A stretch of DNA of 11,098 nt from Chloroflexota bacterium (GCA_026389675.1 JAPLHJ010000146.1:1-11098), one strand, 5' to 3'. Numbered from the stretch's first letter, positions 1 through 7,341 are shown. The notes: generated from the sequence alone by a model not told the origin. Translations and numbers: made by a program.

Positions 1-228
1 GCCGATCTCCTCCGGTGACATATAAATGGCATATCCACCCAGCTGATGCACCGCCAGCTCGAAGCTCATCCTGGTACGCAGGGACGGCTTTTCAAACAGC
101 AGGGCGATATTCTTGCCCGCCAACACCTGGGGCCAGGCCTCATTTTTGCTCTTTATGGTTTTCTTAACTAACTGTTCTGCTTCGCCCGCAGCGAAATCGG
201 CGACCGAAAGTATATCCCGTTTAGTCAC
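1..228 (-). CDS. argF: Ornithine carbamoyltransferase, N-terminal 76 residues (runs off left edge)
   Basis: Translating the minus strand from a GTG at 228 gives 76 uninterrupted codons to the window edge. Residues 45-57 read FEKPSLRTRMSFE, the carbamoyl-phosphate-binding S-x-R-T-R loop of the aspartate/ornithine carbamoyltransferase family. The FEKPSLRTR form and the following ELAVHQLGG favour ornithine carbamoyltransferase, which makes citrulline from ornithine and carbamoyl phosphate in cytoplasmic arginine synthesis. The GTG is preceded by AGGAG (239-243) at 10 bases. An ATG lies closer but opens only a four-codon frame (MRSD). The gene is divergent from msrB. The ornithine-binding C-terminal half is outside the window, so a sibling transcarbamylase is not excluded. 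Confidence 0.85.
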   Translation of the reverse strand, partial: MTKRDILSVADFAAGEAEQLVKKTIKSKNEAWPQVLAGKNIALLFEKPSLRTRMSFELAVHQLGGYAIYMSPEEIG

Positions 229-255
229 TTCGCATTTACTCCTGTACAAGCTATC

Positions 256-264
256 AGTATACCA
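256..264 (-). promoter_or_regulatory. Candidate extended -10 promoter for argF
   Basis: On the minus strand the site reads TGG then TATACT, an extended -10 (TGn plus a 5/6 match to TATAAT). It would start transcription about 20 bases upstream of the GTG. A perfect TTGACA (complement of 289-294) lies further upstream, but 27 bases from the -10 is too far for a normal -35, so only the extended -10 is credited. Confidence 0.4.
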
Positions 265-311
265 CATCTGTTTCAGTATGATATTACCTGTCAACCTGCC
301 CGTCGCTGCTT

Positions 312-339
312 TTGTAGCACGCTGATATCGAGCTATACT
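312..339 (+). promoter_or_regulatory. Candidate promoter for msrB-msrA
   Basis: TTGTAG (312-317), a poor -35, is separated by 16 bases from TATACT (334-339), a 5/6 match to the -10. Transcription would start near 346, about 20 bases before the msrB ATG. It shares the 138-base divergent intergenic space with the argF promoter. This is a consensus match only. Confidence 0.35.
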
Positions 340-366
340 AATAACAGCAGGCATTGGTTTACCCGC

Positions 367-699
367 ATGCAATATAACAGACTATCACCCCAGGAAGAGA
401 AGATAATCCTGCACAAGGGGACCGAACCGCCCTTCAGCGGGGAATACGACGGGCTGTTCGAAGACGGCGTTTACGTATGCCGCAGGTGCAATACGCCTCT
501 CTACAGGTCCGCGGATAAATTCCATTCCGGATGCGGTTGGCCGAGCTTTGACCAGGAGATATCAAGGACGGAGATAACCTGCGCAACCTGCGGCGCCCAC
601 CTGGGCCACGTCTTCGCAGGCGAGCGCCTCACCTCCAAAAATACCCGCCATTGCGTAAACTCCCTGTCGCTGCGCTTCATACCCGGTGAACATGACTGA
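367..699 (+). CDS. msrB: Peptide-methionine (R)-S-oxide reductase MsrB
   Basis: The 110-residue product is a compact stand-alone MsrB, which reduces the R epimer of methionine sulfoxide in proteins using thioredoxin-type reductant in the cytoplasm. Two CxxC pairs, Cys38/Cys41 and Cys72/Cys75, form the structural zinc site. SGCGWPSF (54-61) carries Cys56, a likely resolving cysteine. CGAHLGHVF (75-83) and RHCVNS (94-99) are family signatures, with Cys96 as the catalytic residue, so this is the cysteine and not the selenocysteine form. The start lacks a strong ribosome binding site: only a weak GCAGG lies about 14 bases upstream. Its last 8 bases overlap msrA, which suggests translational coupling. 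It is slightly shorter than many MsrB proteins (about 130-150 residues), with a trimmed N-terminus, but looks complete. Confidence 0.93.
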   Translation: MQYNRLSPQEEKIILHKGTEPPFSGEYDGLFEDGVYVCRRCNTPLYRSADKFHSGCGWPSFDQEISRTEITCATCGAHLGHVFAGERLTSKNTRHCVNSLSLRFIPGEHD

Positions 700-1237
700 A
701 ACTGTCGAAACGGCGGTACTGGGAGGAGGCTGCTTCTGGTGCACCGAGGCCGTTTTTTCCAGGTTGAAAGGTGTTCTCAAAGTAACGCCGGGCTATGCCG
801 GGGGCAACGTTGATAAACCTACCTATCAGCAGGTCTGCGGAGGAACGACAGGTCATGCGGAAGTGAATAAAATCGACTATGACCCGTCCGTCATCAACTA
901 TACCGAGCTGCTCGACGTCTTTTTCCATGTCCATGATCCCACCACGCTTAACCGGCAGGGCAACGACTTCGGTGAGCAATACCGTTCCATAATCCTCTAC
1001 ACCAACGATGAACAAAAAACCTCGGCGGAACGGTTTGTCAGTGAATTAAAGACAAACGCTGAATTCAAACGGCCGATCGTTACTGAAATAAAGCGATTAT
1101 CGGCTTTTTACAAGGCTGAAGGCTATCATCAAAGCTACTATGAAAATAACAGCGGGCAACCCTACTGCCAAACGATCATTAAACCCAAGCTGGACAAATT
1201 CAGACGGAATTCCCCTGGATCATTGAAAATGCCTTGA
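692..1237 (+). CDS. msrA: Peptide-methionine (S)-S-oxide reductase MsrA
   Basis: The 181-residue product reduces the S epimer of methionine sulfoxide, free or in proteins, complementing MsrB. The GGGCFWCTE signature (11-19) contains the nucleophile Cys14 and Glu19. PGYAGG (33-38), GTTGHAEV, YDP, HDPTTLNRQGNDFGEQYRS and a C-terminal YCQ with Cys159 as likely resolving cysteine all match MsrA. I chose the ATG at 692, which overlaps the msrB stop by 8 bases; an in-frame GTG at 686 would add only two residues. GGTGA sits just upstream, but very close. The two enzymes are separate genes in the order msrB-msrA rather than a fusion. A tiny GCCC/GGGC hairpin follows at 1245-1255, too weak to call a terminator. 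Confidence 0.93.
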   Translation: MTETVETAVLGGGCFWCTEAVFSRLKGVLKVTPGYAGGNVDKPTYQQVCGGTTGHAEVNKIDYDPSVINYTELLDVFFHVHDPTTLNRQGNDFGEQYRSIILYTNDEQKTSAERFVSELKTNAEFKRPIVTEIKRLSAFYKAEGYHQSYYENNSGQPYCQTIIKPKLDKFRRNSPGSLKMP

Positions 1238-1270
1238 TCCCACCGCCCTTCGGGCTAAGCAAAACCTCAG

Positions 1271-1299
1271 TTCCTAACATCGCAGGGATGATATATAAT
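1271..1299 (+). promoter_or_regulatory. Candidate sigma-70-type promoter for polA-mutM
   Basis: A perfect TATAAT (1294-1299) lies 17 bases after TTCCTA (1271-1276), a 3/6 match to the -35. Transcription would start near 1306, leaving a leader of about 32 bases before the polA ATG. Position, spacing and an intact -10 make it the best promoter candidate in the window. Confidence 0.55.
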
Positions 1300-1337
1300 T
1301 AGCCCACTACCGTGGAAATAAGGCCGGGCAGGTGGAG

Positions 1338-4061
1338 ATGTCAAAAGAAAAACCCCTTTTTATACTCTTCGACGGCAATGCACTGGTACACCGCGCTTTC
1401 CATGCCCTGCCGCCGCTGACTATCACGCGCAGCGGGGAGTTGGTAAGCGCCGTACAGGGCTTTGCCAGCACACTGCTAAAGTTGCTGCGTGAGAATAAAC
1501 CCGACTACTGGGCTATTGCCTTCGACCGCCATGCCCCTACTTTCCGGCACGAGATGTTCGAGGATTACAAGGCGCAGCGCCCGAAGACTCCTCCGGAACT
1601 CATCACCCAAATAGAGCGCGTACACCAGCTTGCCGGGGCTTTCAACCTGCCCATTTTCGAGATGGACGGCTACGAGGCGGACGATATCATCGGCACACTC
1701 AGCAGGCAGGCAGACTCAAAAGGCATAGATACTTTGATCGTGACCGGTGACAACGACATGCTGCAGGTGATAAAGCCCGGTATACGCGTCATGTCGCCCA
1801 GGCGGGGTTTTGCCGATACCGTGGTCTATGATGAATCAGGTGTACGTGAGAAGTATGATCTCAACCCTTTTCAGCTCATCAGCTACAAAGCGCTGGTGGG
1901 CGACCCCTCGGACAACATACCCGGGGTAAAGGGCATAGGCGACAAGACTGCAGTGAAGCTGCTCCAGCAGTACATCGACCTCGACGGCATTTACAGCCAT
2001 ATAGATGAGGTGGAACCCGAGAGATTACGCACGCTGCTTAAATCCAACCACGAATTAGCCATACAAAACCGCAAGCTGGCTGCGATAGTCACCGATGTCC
2101 CCATAACATTTGACATGCCGTCCTGCGCCGTCGGTGCATACGACCGCAATAAGGTTGTGGAACTCTTCCGCGAACTGGGATTCTCCAATATGTTGTCACG
2201 CCTGCCCGGGGAGATCGGCGCTGAACCGGCTGAGACTCCCAGGCCCACAGAAACCTCGAAAACCAATTACCGGATTATCAGTATCGAAGCCGCGCTGGAC
2301 GAACTGGCGCTTCGCCTTTCTTACACCGGGACATTTGCTTTATCAGTGGTTCCCGCAGGTGACGATGCAATGCAGACAAGCCTGGTTGGGCTATCCATAT
2401 CACCGGCCAGGTGCGAAGCTTACTATATACCGACCGGGCACATGACGCTCGGTCAGATCGAGCAACTGCCGGCTGACAGGGTACTCAGCATCCTGAAACC
2501 CTTTATAGAGCAGGAACGTTACGCCCGCATCGCTTACGATGGCAAGTTTGACATCGTATTATTAACACAGGCTGGTTTAAAACCGGGCGGCATGTGCTGC
2601 GATATATTGATCGCCGCGTACCTGCTGGGTGAAAAATCGTTAAAGCTAAAGGCACTGGCCTTCAATAAGCTGGGCATAGAGATACCCGAGTTATCCGAAT
2701 TAATCGGAAGCGGAGCCAAACAGGTTTCCCCGGCGCGTTCCTCCATAGAGCAGGTCTCACAATTTGCCTGCAGGGATGCCGACATTGTACTCAGGCTGAA
2801 AGAGTCACTGGAGCAGGAACTGCGTTCCGAAGAATTGTGGAGCCTTTTCAACGATATCGAGATGCCTCTCGTTTCCATCCTTGCCGAGATGGAAATGCAC
2901 GGCGTACTTCTGGACCGGGCACTGCTGATAGAGATGTCCGCCAGCCTGGGCTCAGATATGCTCGGGCTGGAAAAGGAGATCTACAACTGCGTGGGGCACC
3001 AGTTCAATATCAACTCACCCCAGCAGCTATCAGCGGTCCTTTTCAACGAACTGAAGCTTAAACCTGCATCTGCGCGAAAGACGCAGAGCGGATACTCCAC
3101 CGATGCTGCAATACTGGAGGAGCTTAAAGATGTTCACCCCGTCATCAGGTTCGTCCTCGAGTACCGCCAGCTTGCCAAGCTTAAATCCACTTATTCCGAT
3201 GCCCTGCCGCTCCTGATTAACCGGAAAACAGGACGGTTACACACCAGCTTCAACCAGACCGGCACAACTACCGGCAGGCTGTCATCCAGCCAGCCCAATC
3301 TGCAAAACCTGCCAATCCGCGGGGAGACCGGGTCCAGGATCAGGCAGGCCATTATCGCCCAACCCGGTTGGCTGCTGCTTTCCGCTGACTATTCGCAGAT
3401 AGATTTGAGGGCGCTGGCACACATATCCCAGGACGCAGAACTGATTGCCACTTTCCAGAGGGATGAGGACGTCCATACACATACGGCTTCAGAGGTCTTC
3501 GGCGTACCCGATGCTGAAGTCACCACAAAAATGCGCCGCGCTGCCAAAACGATCAATTTCGGCGTTATCTACGGTATGAGCGGCTACGGCCTGCAGCAGG
3601 CCACCGACCTCACCAGGGAGGAAGCGGAACTTTTCATCAGTACCTACTTCAAGCGTTACCCGGGCGTGAAAAACTACATCGATAACACCAAGCGGCAGGC
3701 GGCTGCCCTCGGCTATGTTCAAACCGTGCTGGGACGCAGGCGCTATATACCCGAGATCAACTCAGCCAACCGCCTGGCGCGCGAGGCTGCCGAAAGGATG
3801 GCTATCAACATGCCCGTGCAGGGAACCTCCGCGGATATCATCAAGGTGGCCATGGTCAACCTGCACCGCGAAATGGCCAGGCGGGGCCTGAAAACCATGA
3901 TGACACTGCAAGTACACGACGAACTTGTCTTCGAGGTGCCGCCGGCTGAAATGGACGTCATGAAGCTGCTGGTGCAGGATATCATGCCCGCCGCCATGAA
4001 GCTCTCAGTGCCGCTCAAAATAGACGTCAAGACCGGCCCTAACTGGGGCGAGATGGCCTGA
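1338..4061 (+). CDS. polA: DNA polymerase I
   Basis: The 907-residue product fills gaps and removes RNA primers in replication and repair. The N-terminal 5' nuclease (about 1-290) shows FDGNALVHRAFHAL, DGYEADDIIG, TGDNDMLQV and the helix-hairpin GIGDKTA. The middle 3'-5' exonuclease-like domain (about 310-490) is degenerate: the DxE of Exo I is replaced by Ser336-Val-Val338, while Asp405 (Exo II) and Asp480 (Exo III) remain, so proofreading is probably lost. The polymerase domain has motif A DYSQIDLR with catalytic Asp684 and Asp689 where most relatives have Glu, motif B RRAAKTINFG with Lys737 and Phe741, and motif C VHDE with Asp861. The ATG at 1338 follows AGGTGGAG; an in-frame GTG at 1332 is the alternative. 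The stop overlaps the mutM start (TGATG). Confidence 0.96.
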   Translation: MSKEKPLFILFDGNALVHRAFHALPPLTITRSGELVSAVQGFASTLLKLLRENKPDYWAIAFDRHAPTFRHEMFEDYKAQRPKTPPELITQIERVHQLAGAFNLPIFEMDGYEADDIIGTLSRQADSKGIDTLIVTGDNDMLQVIKPGIRVMSPRRGFADTVVYDESGVREKYDLNPFQLISYKALVGDPSDNIPGVKGIGDKTAVKLLQQYIDLDGIYSHIDEVEPERLRTLLKSNHELAIQNRKLAAIVTDVPITFDMPSCAVGAYDRNKVVELFRELGFSNMLSRLPGEIGAEPAETPRPTETSKTNYRIISIEAALDELALRLSYTGTFALSVVPAGDDAMQTSLVGLSISPARCEAYYIPTGHMTLGQIEQLPADRVLSILKPFIEQERYARIAYDGKFDIVLLTQAGLKPGGMCCDILIAAYLLGEKSLKLKALAFNKLGIEIPELSELIGSGAKQVSPARSSIEQVSQFACRDADIVLRLKESLEQELRSEELWSLFNDIEMPLVSILAEMEMHGVLLDRALLIEMSASLGSDMLGLEKEIYNCVGHQFNINSPQQLSAVLFNELKLKPASARKTQSGYSTDAAILEELKDVHPVIRFVLEYRQLAKLKSTYSDALPLLINRKTGRLHTSFNQTGTTTGRLSSSQPNLQNLPIRGETGSRIRQAIIAQPGWLLLSADYSQIDLRALAHISQDAELIATFQRDEDVHTHTASEVFGVPDAEVTTKMRRAAKTINFGVIYGMSGYGLQQATDLTREEAELFISTYFKRYPGVKNYIDNTKRQAAALGYVQTVLGRRRYIPEINSANRLAREAAERMAINMPVQGTSADIIKVAMVNLHREMARRGLKTMMTLQVHDELVFEVPPAEMDVMKLLVQDIMPAAMKLSVPLKIDVKTGPNWGEMA

Positions 4062-4873
4062 TGCCGGAACTCCCCGAAGTCGAGACTATCAAGAATGCGC
4101 TCGAACTATGCTTAGTCGGCCGCACCTTTTCAGCTGTCAGGATTATCGATACACGTCCCGTGCAGAGGTTATCCCCGGACGAATTCTGCAGCGGGTTGCT
4201 GGGGCGCAAAATTACAGGCATATCCCGCCGCGGCAAATACCTGATAATAGGTCTCTCAGCCGGCGGTAATCTCATAATCCACCTGCGCATGACAGGCGCC
4301 CTGCTATGGAACTGCTCCGAAAAAGAACCGTTTACACGCGTTGAGTTTTTCTTTGACGGCGGCGGCCGCCTCGTTTACACGGATGTCAGGCGCTTCGGCA
4401 CCATGTACCTTGTTACAGACCCGAAAGAGGTGGTGGGAAAACTCGGCATCGAGCCGCTCAGCCGCGGCTTCACCCGCCAGGCACTGGCCGACACGCTTAA
4501 ACCGCACAGCCTGCCGGTAAAAACGTCCCTGCTCAACCAGGAACATATCGCCGGTATCGGAAACATGTACGCCGACGAAGCGCTGTTCGCTGCTAAAATA
4601 CATCCGCAACAGCCTGCAGATTCGCTCACAACCACTCAAATCAGCAGGCTGCGCCAGGCAATTAAGAACGTGTTGAAAAAGGGGATAAAGAATCAGGGCG
4701 CCAGCGTGCGCAACTACCGCGGACCGGACGGCAGCAAAGGCAGAGCACACGAGGAATTCTGCGTGGCCCACCGTGAAGATCACCCCTGCCCGGTATGCGG
4801 CAGTCCCATCAAACGTATAGTGGTAGGCCAGCGCGGGACCTATTATTGCGCACGCTGTCAGCGCCACAAATAA
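4061..4873 (+). CDS. mutM: Formamidopyrimidine-DNA glycosylase (Fpg/MutM)
   Basis: The 270-residue product is of normal family length. It excises 8-oxoguanine and formamidopyrimidines and cuts the abasic site, starting base excision repair. The N-terminus PELPEVE supplies the catalytic Pro2 and Glu3. RRGKYL (56-61) provides the conserved Lys59, and HLRMTGAL (Met77) with DVRRFG (Arg110, Phe112) form the lesion-intercalation loop. GIGNMYADEALF is the helix-two-turn-helix signature. A C-terminal zinc finger uses Cys243, Cys246, Cys263 and Cys266, with Arg258 between the pairs. The intact PELPEVE and zinc finger separate it from inactive paralogues. The ATG overlaps the polA TGA by one base, so both are probably made from one transcript by coupled translation. 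PolA can fill the gap this enzyme creates. Confidence 0.95.
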   Translation: MPELPEVETIKNALELCLVGRTFSAVRIIDTRPVQRLSPDEFCSGLLGRKITGISRRGKYLIIGLSAGGNLIIHLRMTGALLWNCSEKEPFTRVEFFFDGGGRLVYTDVRRFGTMYLVTDPKEVVGKLGIEPLSRGFTRQALADTLKPHSLPVKTSLLNQEHIAGIGNMYADEALFAAKIHPQQPADSLTTTQISRLRQAIKNVLKKGIKNQGASVRNYRGPDGSKGRAHEEFCVAHREDHPCPVCGSPIKRIVVGQRGTYYCARCQRHK

Positions 4874-4893
4874 ATTATTATAATGAGTAAACC

Positions 4894-5385
4894 GTGACTA
4901 AAAAGAAGCAGGATATCAATGCCCTTATGAAGGACCTGTCGAGTAAGGACGGCATTACACGCAACAAAGCCAGGATCGCGCTGGTGGAAATAGGAGCACC
5001 ATCGGTAGAATCCCTGGTAAAAACATTGAGTGACCCCAGCCAGGCGGTCAGGTGGGAATCCGCCAAGGCGCTGGGGCAGATCATGGACCCACGGTCCATC
5101 GATGCCTTGGTCAAAGCTTTGCAGGACAGGCTCTTTGATGTGCGCTGGCTGGCCGCGGAAGCGCTAATCGCTATCGGCAGTAAATCGGTGAAGCCGGTAC
5201 TGCAGGCAATTACCGATAATCCTGATTCGGAATATATCAGGGAAGGCGCACACCACGTATTTCATGACCTCCGGGAGGGACAATACGGCGATATCCTGAA
5301 ACCGGTGATCACTTCGATGGAGGACCCCACATTTACCCTGGATGTGCCTCTCCTGGCGCGCAAAGCGCTGCAAGCAATAGGATAG
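4894..5385 (+). CDS. HEAT-repeat (PBS lyase-like) protein
   Basis: The 163-residue product is a small all-helical repeat protein with no catalytic motif, signal peptide or membrane segment. Repeats of about 31 residues begin near residues 16, 47 and 78, each with the pattern D..VRW.A..ALG.I...D..ALVKAL; VRWESAKAL (52-60) and VRWLAAEAL (83-91) are near copies, and a degenerate fourth unit follows near 110. Such proteins usually act as binding scaffolds; the partner is unknown. The GTG start at 4894 lies 20 bases after mutM, so it is probably co-transcribed with polA-mutM, but no good ribosome binding site precedes it. A five-codon frame (ATG at 4883, MSKP) ends within the GTGA of the start, which might couple translation. 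A downstream ATG at 4927 is a less likely start. Confidence 0.85.
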   Translation: MTKKKQDINALMKDLSSKDGITRNKARIALVEIGAPSVESLVKTLSDPSQAVRWESAKALGQIMDPRSIDALVKALQDRLFDVRWLAAEALIAIGSKSVKPVLQAITDNPDSEYIREGAHHVFHDLREGQYGDILKPVITSMEDPTFTLDVPLLARKALQAIG

Positions 5386-5418
5386 GGCAAACAATTATGC
5401 GTATTATCGAAGTTTCTA

Positions 5419-5447
5419 TTGCATTCTGACTTGCTTTGTGGTAAAAA
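5419..5447 (+). promoter_or_regulatory. Candidate promoter for the dehydrogenase gene
   Basis: TTGCAT (5419-5424) is separated by 17 bases from TAAAAA (5442-5447), and the -10 is preceded by TGG as an extended element. It lies in the 93-base gap after the HEAT-protein gene, ahead of a strong ribosome binding site. Consensus fit is moderate. Confidence 0.4.
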
Positions 5448-5478
5448 TTGGCCATACGTTGTAAAGGAGGTTATCAAT

Positions 5479-6660
5479 ATGCCAGCATGGATTACTAATA
5501 TCGACCAGCTCGGACCCGAGAAGGTACTGCATGTTTATGATCCTGTTACAGAGTTGCGGGGTGTCGTGGTCGTAGATACCATGTCCTTGGGCGGAGCAGC
5601 GGGTGGGACCCGTATGCTGCCGGATATCACTACCGAGGAGATTTTCCAGCTTGCCAGGGCGATGACGCATAAATTCGCCATCCTGGATTTCCCCATCGGC
5701 GGCGCCAAGGCCGGTATCTGGGCAGAGCCCTCAATACATGGACCCCAGCGCAAGGAACTGATGCTCTCATTCGGAAAAGCTGTCAAAGCCCTGCTCGGAG
5801 CGGGGGTGACACTGGCGGCCGATATGGGCACCGATAACGACGATGTGGCCACGTTCTTTGAGGGAGCGGAAGTGCCCAAGAAGTTCACCGGCCTTTCAAC
5901 GCAAATGGTGGACGGGGAACCACTCGAGGACCATGCCACCGGCTACGGCGTGGTGGTGGCAGCGCTGTCTGCCTGCCAGTTTGCCGGAGTTAATATAAAG
6001 AACGCCAGTGTGGCTATTGAGGGTTTCGGCAAGGTTGGCGGAGGCGTGGCGAGATACATCACCGAGTCGGGTGCCAAGGTAGTGGCCATATCCACGATCG
6101 GCGGCGCCATCTATAATAAGGACGGATTAGATGTTAAAGCGCTGCTGGAATCGCGCAAGACGGCCGGGGATAAGGCCGTCATAGAATACAAAAATGCCAA
6201 ACATATCAGGCCACAGGAGATATATGGCCTTAACGTAGATATCCTGATACCGGGCGCCAGGCCTTATGTTATAACCAAGAAAAATGCCGGCAGCGTAAAG
6301 GCCAGGATTATCTCGAGTATCGCCAATATCCCGATGACCGAGGAAGCGGAGGCCATGTTATTCAAGAAGGGCGTCCTGGTAGTCCCGGATTTCATATCCA
6401 ATGCGGGCGGCGTGATATTAGGCGTGGTGGATGTGCTGGGCGGGACCTCTGACGATGTATTCCGCGTGCTGCGGGATTTCCTGGGGCCGCTTTCTTCACA
6501 GATACTGAGCGAATCCAAGCAGCAGGGCATCAACCCCAGGGCGCTGGCAGTACAGAAGACCACGGCCAAGGTGCTGGCAGCCAGGCAACAGCCGGCTGTA
6601 GCGCCTGATTTCGTACAGTTGCTCAACGAGATGAAAAAGCGGCTGGGATTAGCCGCCTGA
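5479..6660 (+). CDS. Glu/Leu/Phe/Val dehydrogenase family protein
   Basis: The 393-residue product belongs to the NAD(P)-dependent amino acid dehydrogenases, which interconvert an L-amino acid with its 2-oxo acid and ammonia. Residues 36-80 contain the GGxxGGTRM and IGGAKAGI segments, with Lys65 and Lys77 spaced as the two active-site lysines of leucine dehydrogenase, and Asp115 in ADMGT as the likely catalytic acid. The Rossmann fold carries GFGKVG (182-187). FISNAGGVI near residue 318 is the conserved C-terminal signature. The usual EGAN segment is replaced by SIAN, so substrate and cofactor cannot be named safely. The ATG at 5479 follows AAAGGAGG (5463-5470) at 8 bases, clearly better than an upstream in-frame ATG at 5419. 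It is probably expressed with the membrane protein gene downstream. Confidence 0.88.
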   Translation: MPAWITNIDQLGPEKVLHVYDPVTELRGVVVVDTMSLGGAAGGTRMLPDITTEEIFQLARAMTHKFAILDFPIGGAKAGIWAEPSIHGPQRKELMLSFGKAVKALLGAGVTLAADMGTDNDDVATFFEGAEVPKKFTGLSTQMVDGEPLEDHATGYGVVVAALSACQFAGVNIKNASVAIEGFGKVGGGVARYITESGAKVVAISTIGGAIYNKDGLDVKALLESRKTAGDKAVIEYKNAKHIRPQEIYGLNVDILIPGARPYVITKKNAGSVKARIISSIANIPMTEEAEAMLFKKGVLVVPDFISNAGGVILGVVDVLGGTSDDVFRVLRDFLGPLSSQILSESKQQGINPRALAVQKTTAKVLAARQQPAVAPDFVQLLNEMKKRLGLAA

Positions 6661-6705
6661 TGAGTTTGTACAGGCTATTGAAACAATATTTCGAGGAGGT
6701 GCCCT

Positions 6706-7341
6706 ATGGCAGAATCTGCCGCCAAAGCGCTGGCATTGTTACGCGACGGAAGCCATTTCCAATGGTACGTTATCCCCCTGTTGCTGCTGGTTATGTACGT
6801 CTACGCCAACGAGGTGGAACGCAGGAACTGGAGCCTGGTACTGGCCGGGTTGGCGCTCTGGCTGATGGATTGGTTCAACGAGATCTGGAACGGGTTGGTC
6901 TTCCATTTCACGGGCTTCGCCCCGGTCTGGGGCACGCCGGGCAACGGGAGCTCGCTGGTTATCCTGATCGGCCTCAATATCGAGATCTGCTTCATGTTTG
7001 CCTTGATGGGCATAGTGATGTGCAAGCTGCTCCCGCCTGATAAGAACATGAAAATCCTGGGAATCCCCAACCGGCTTCTTTTCGCCATAGTAAATTCTAT
7101 ACTGGCCGTGGGCATAGAGTGCCTGCTCCACTGGGTGGGTGCGTTGACCTGGGAATACCCATGGTGGAATCTGGGCGCACCCTGGCTCATCTGGCTCATC
7201 GGCTACATGCCATTCTTCCTCGTCTCCTTCTGGGTTTTCGATATGAAAACGGTAAAAAGCAAGATAATCACCGTGGGCACTATTGCCGCCGTGGACGGGC
7301 TGGCCCTGATTATATTTATGGGCATCCTGAACTGGATCTAA
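6706..7341 (+). CDS. Six-helix integral membrane protein of unknown function
   Basis: I do not recognise this 211-residue protein. Six hydrophobic segments are visible, at about 18-34, 42-66, 82-105, 122-143, 158-178 and 187-208. There is no cleavable signal peptide and there are no large soluble domains. Several polar or charged residues fall inside or at the edges of the helices: Asp55, Glu59 and Asn62 in helix 2, Asn91 and Glu93 in helix 3, Glu138 and His142 in helix 4, and Asp197 in helix 6. An aromatic run, WEYPWWN (149-155), precedes helix 5. Such buried residues suggest a catalytic, binding or transport site rather than a plain anchor. The ATG follows GAGGAGGT (6693-6700) at 5 bases and lies 45 bases after the dehydrogenase stop, so the two genes are probably one operon ending at the terminator downstream. 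Confidence 0.85.
   Translation: MAESAAKALALLRDGSHFQWYVIPLLLLVMYVYANEVERRNWSLVLAGLALWLMDWFNEIWNGLVFHFTGFAPVWGTPGNGSSLVILIGLNIEICFMFALMGIVMCKLLPPDKNMKILGIPNRLLFAIVNSILAVGIECLLHWVGALTWEYPWWNLGAPWLIWLIGYMPFFLVSFWVFDMKTVKSKIITVGTIAAVDGLALIIFMGILNWI

Noticed and set aside
289..294. Perfect TTGACA on the minus strand as -35 of argF
   Set aside because: The nearest good -10 (TATACT, complement of 256-261) is 27 bases away, outside the usual 16-18, so the hexamer may be coincidental.
1245..1255. GCCC-TTC-GGGC hairpin after msrA as a terminator
   Set aside because: The stem is only 4 bp and is not followed by a T-run.
4304..4867. 187-residue minus-strand open frame opposite mutM
   Set aside because: It lies wholly inside a clear MutM coding sequence and has no recognisable motif or start signal.
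6660..7040. 126-residue frame starting at the ATG that overlaps the dehydrogenase stop (TGATG)
   Set aside because: It overlaps the membrane-protein gene in another frame, lacks a ribosome binding site, and its Arg/Gly/Pro-rich product is typical of an out-of-frame reading of GC-rich coding DNA.
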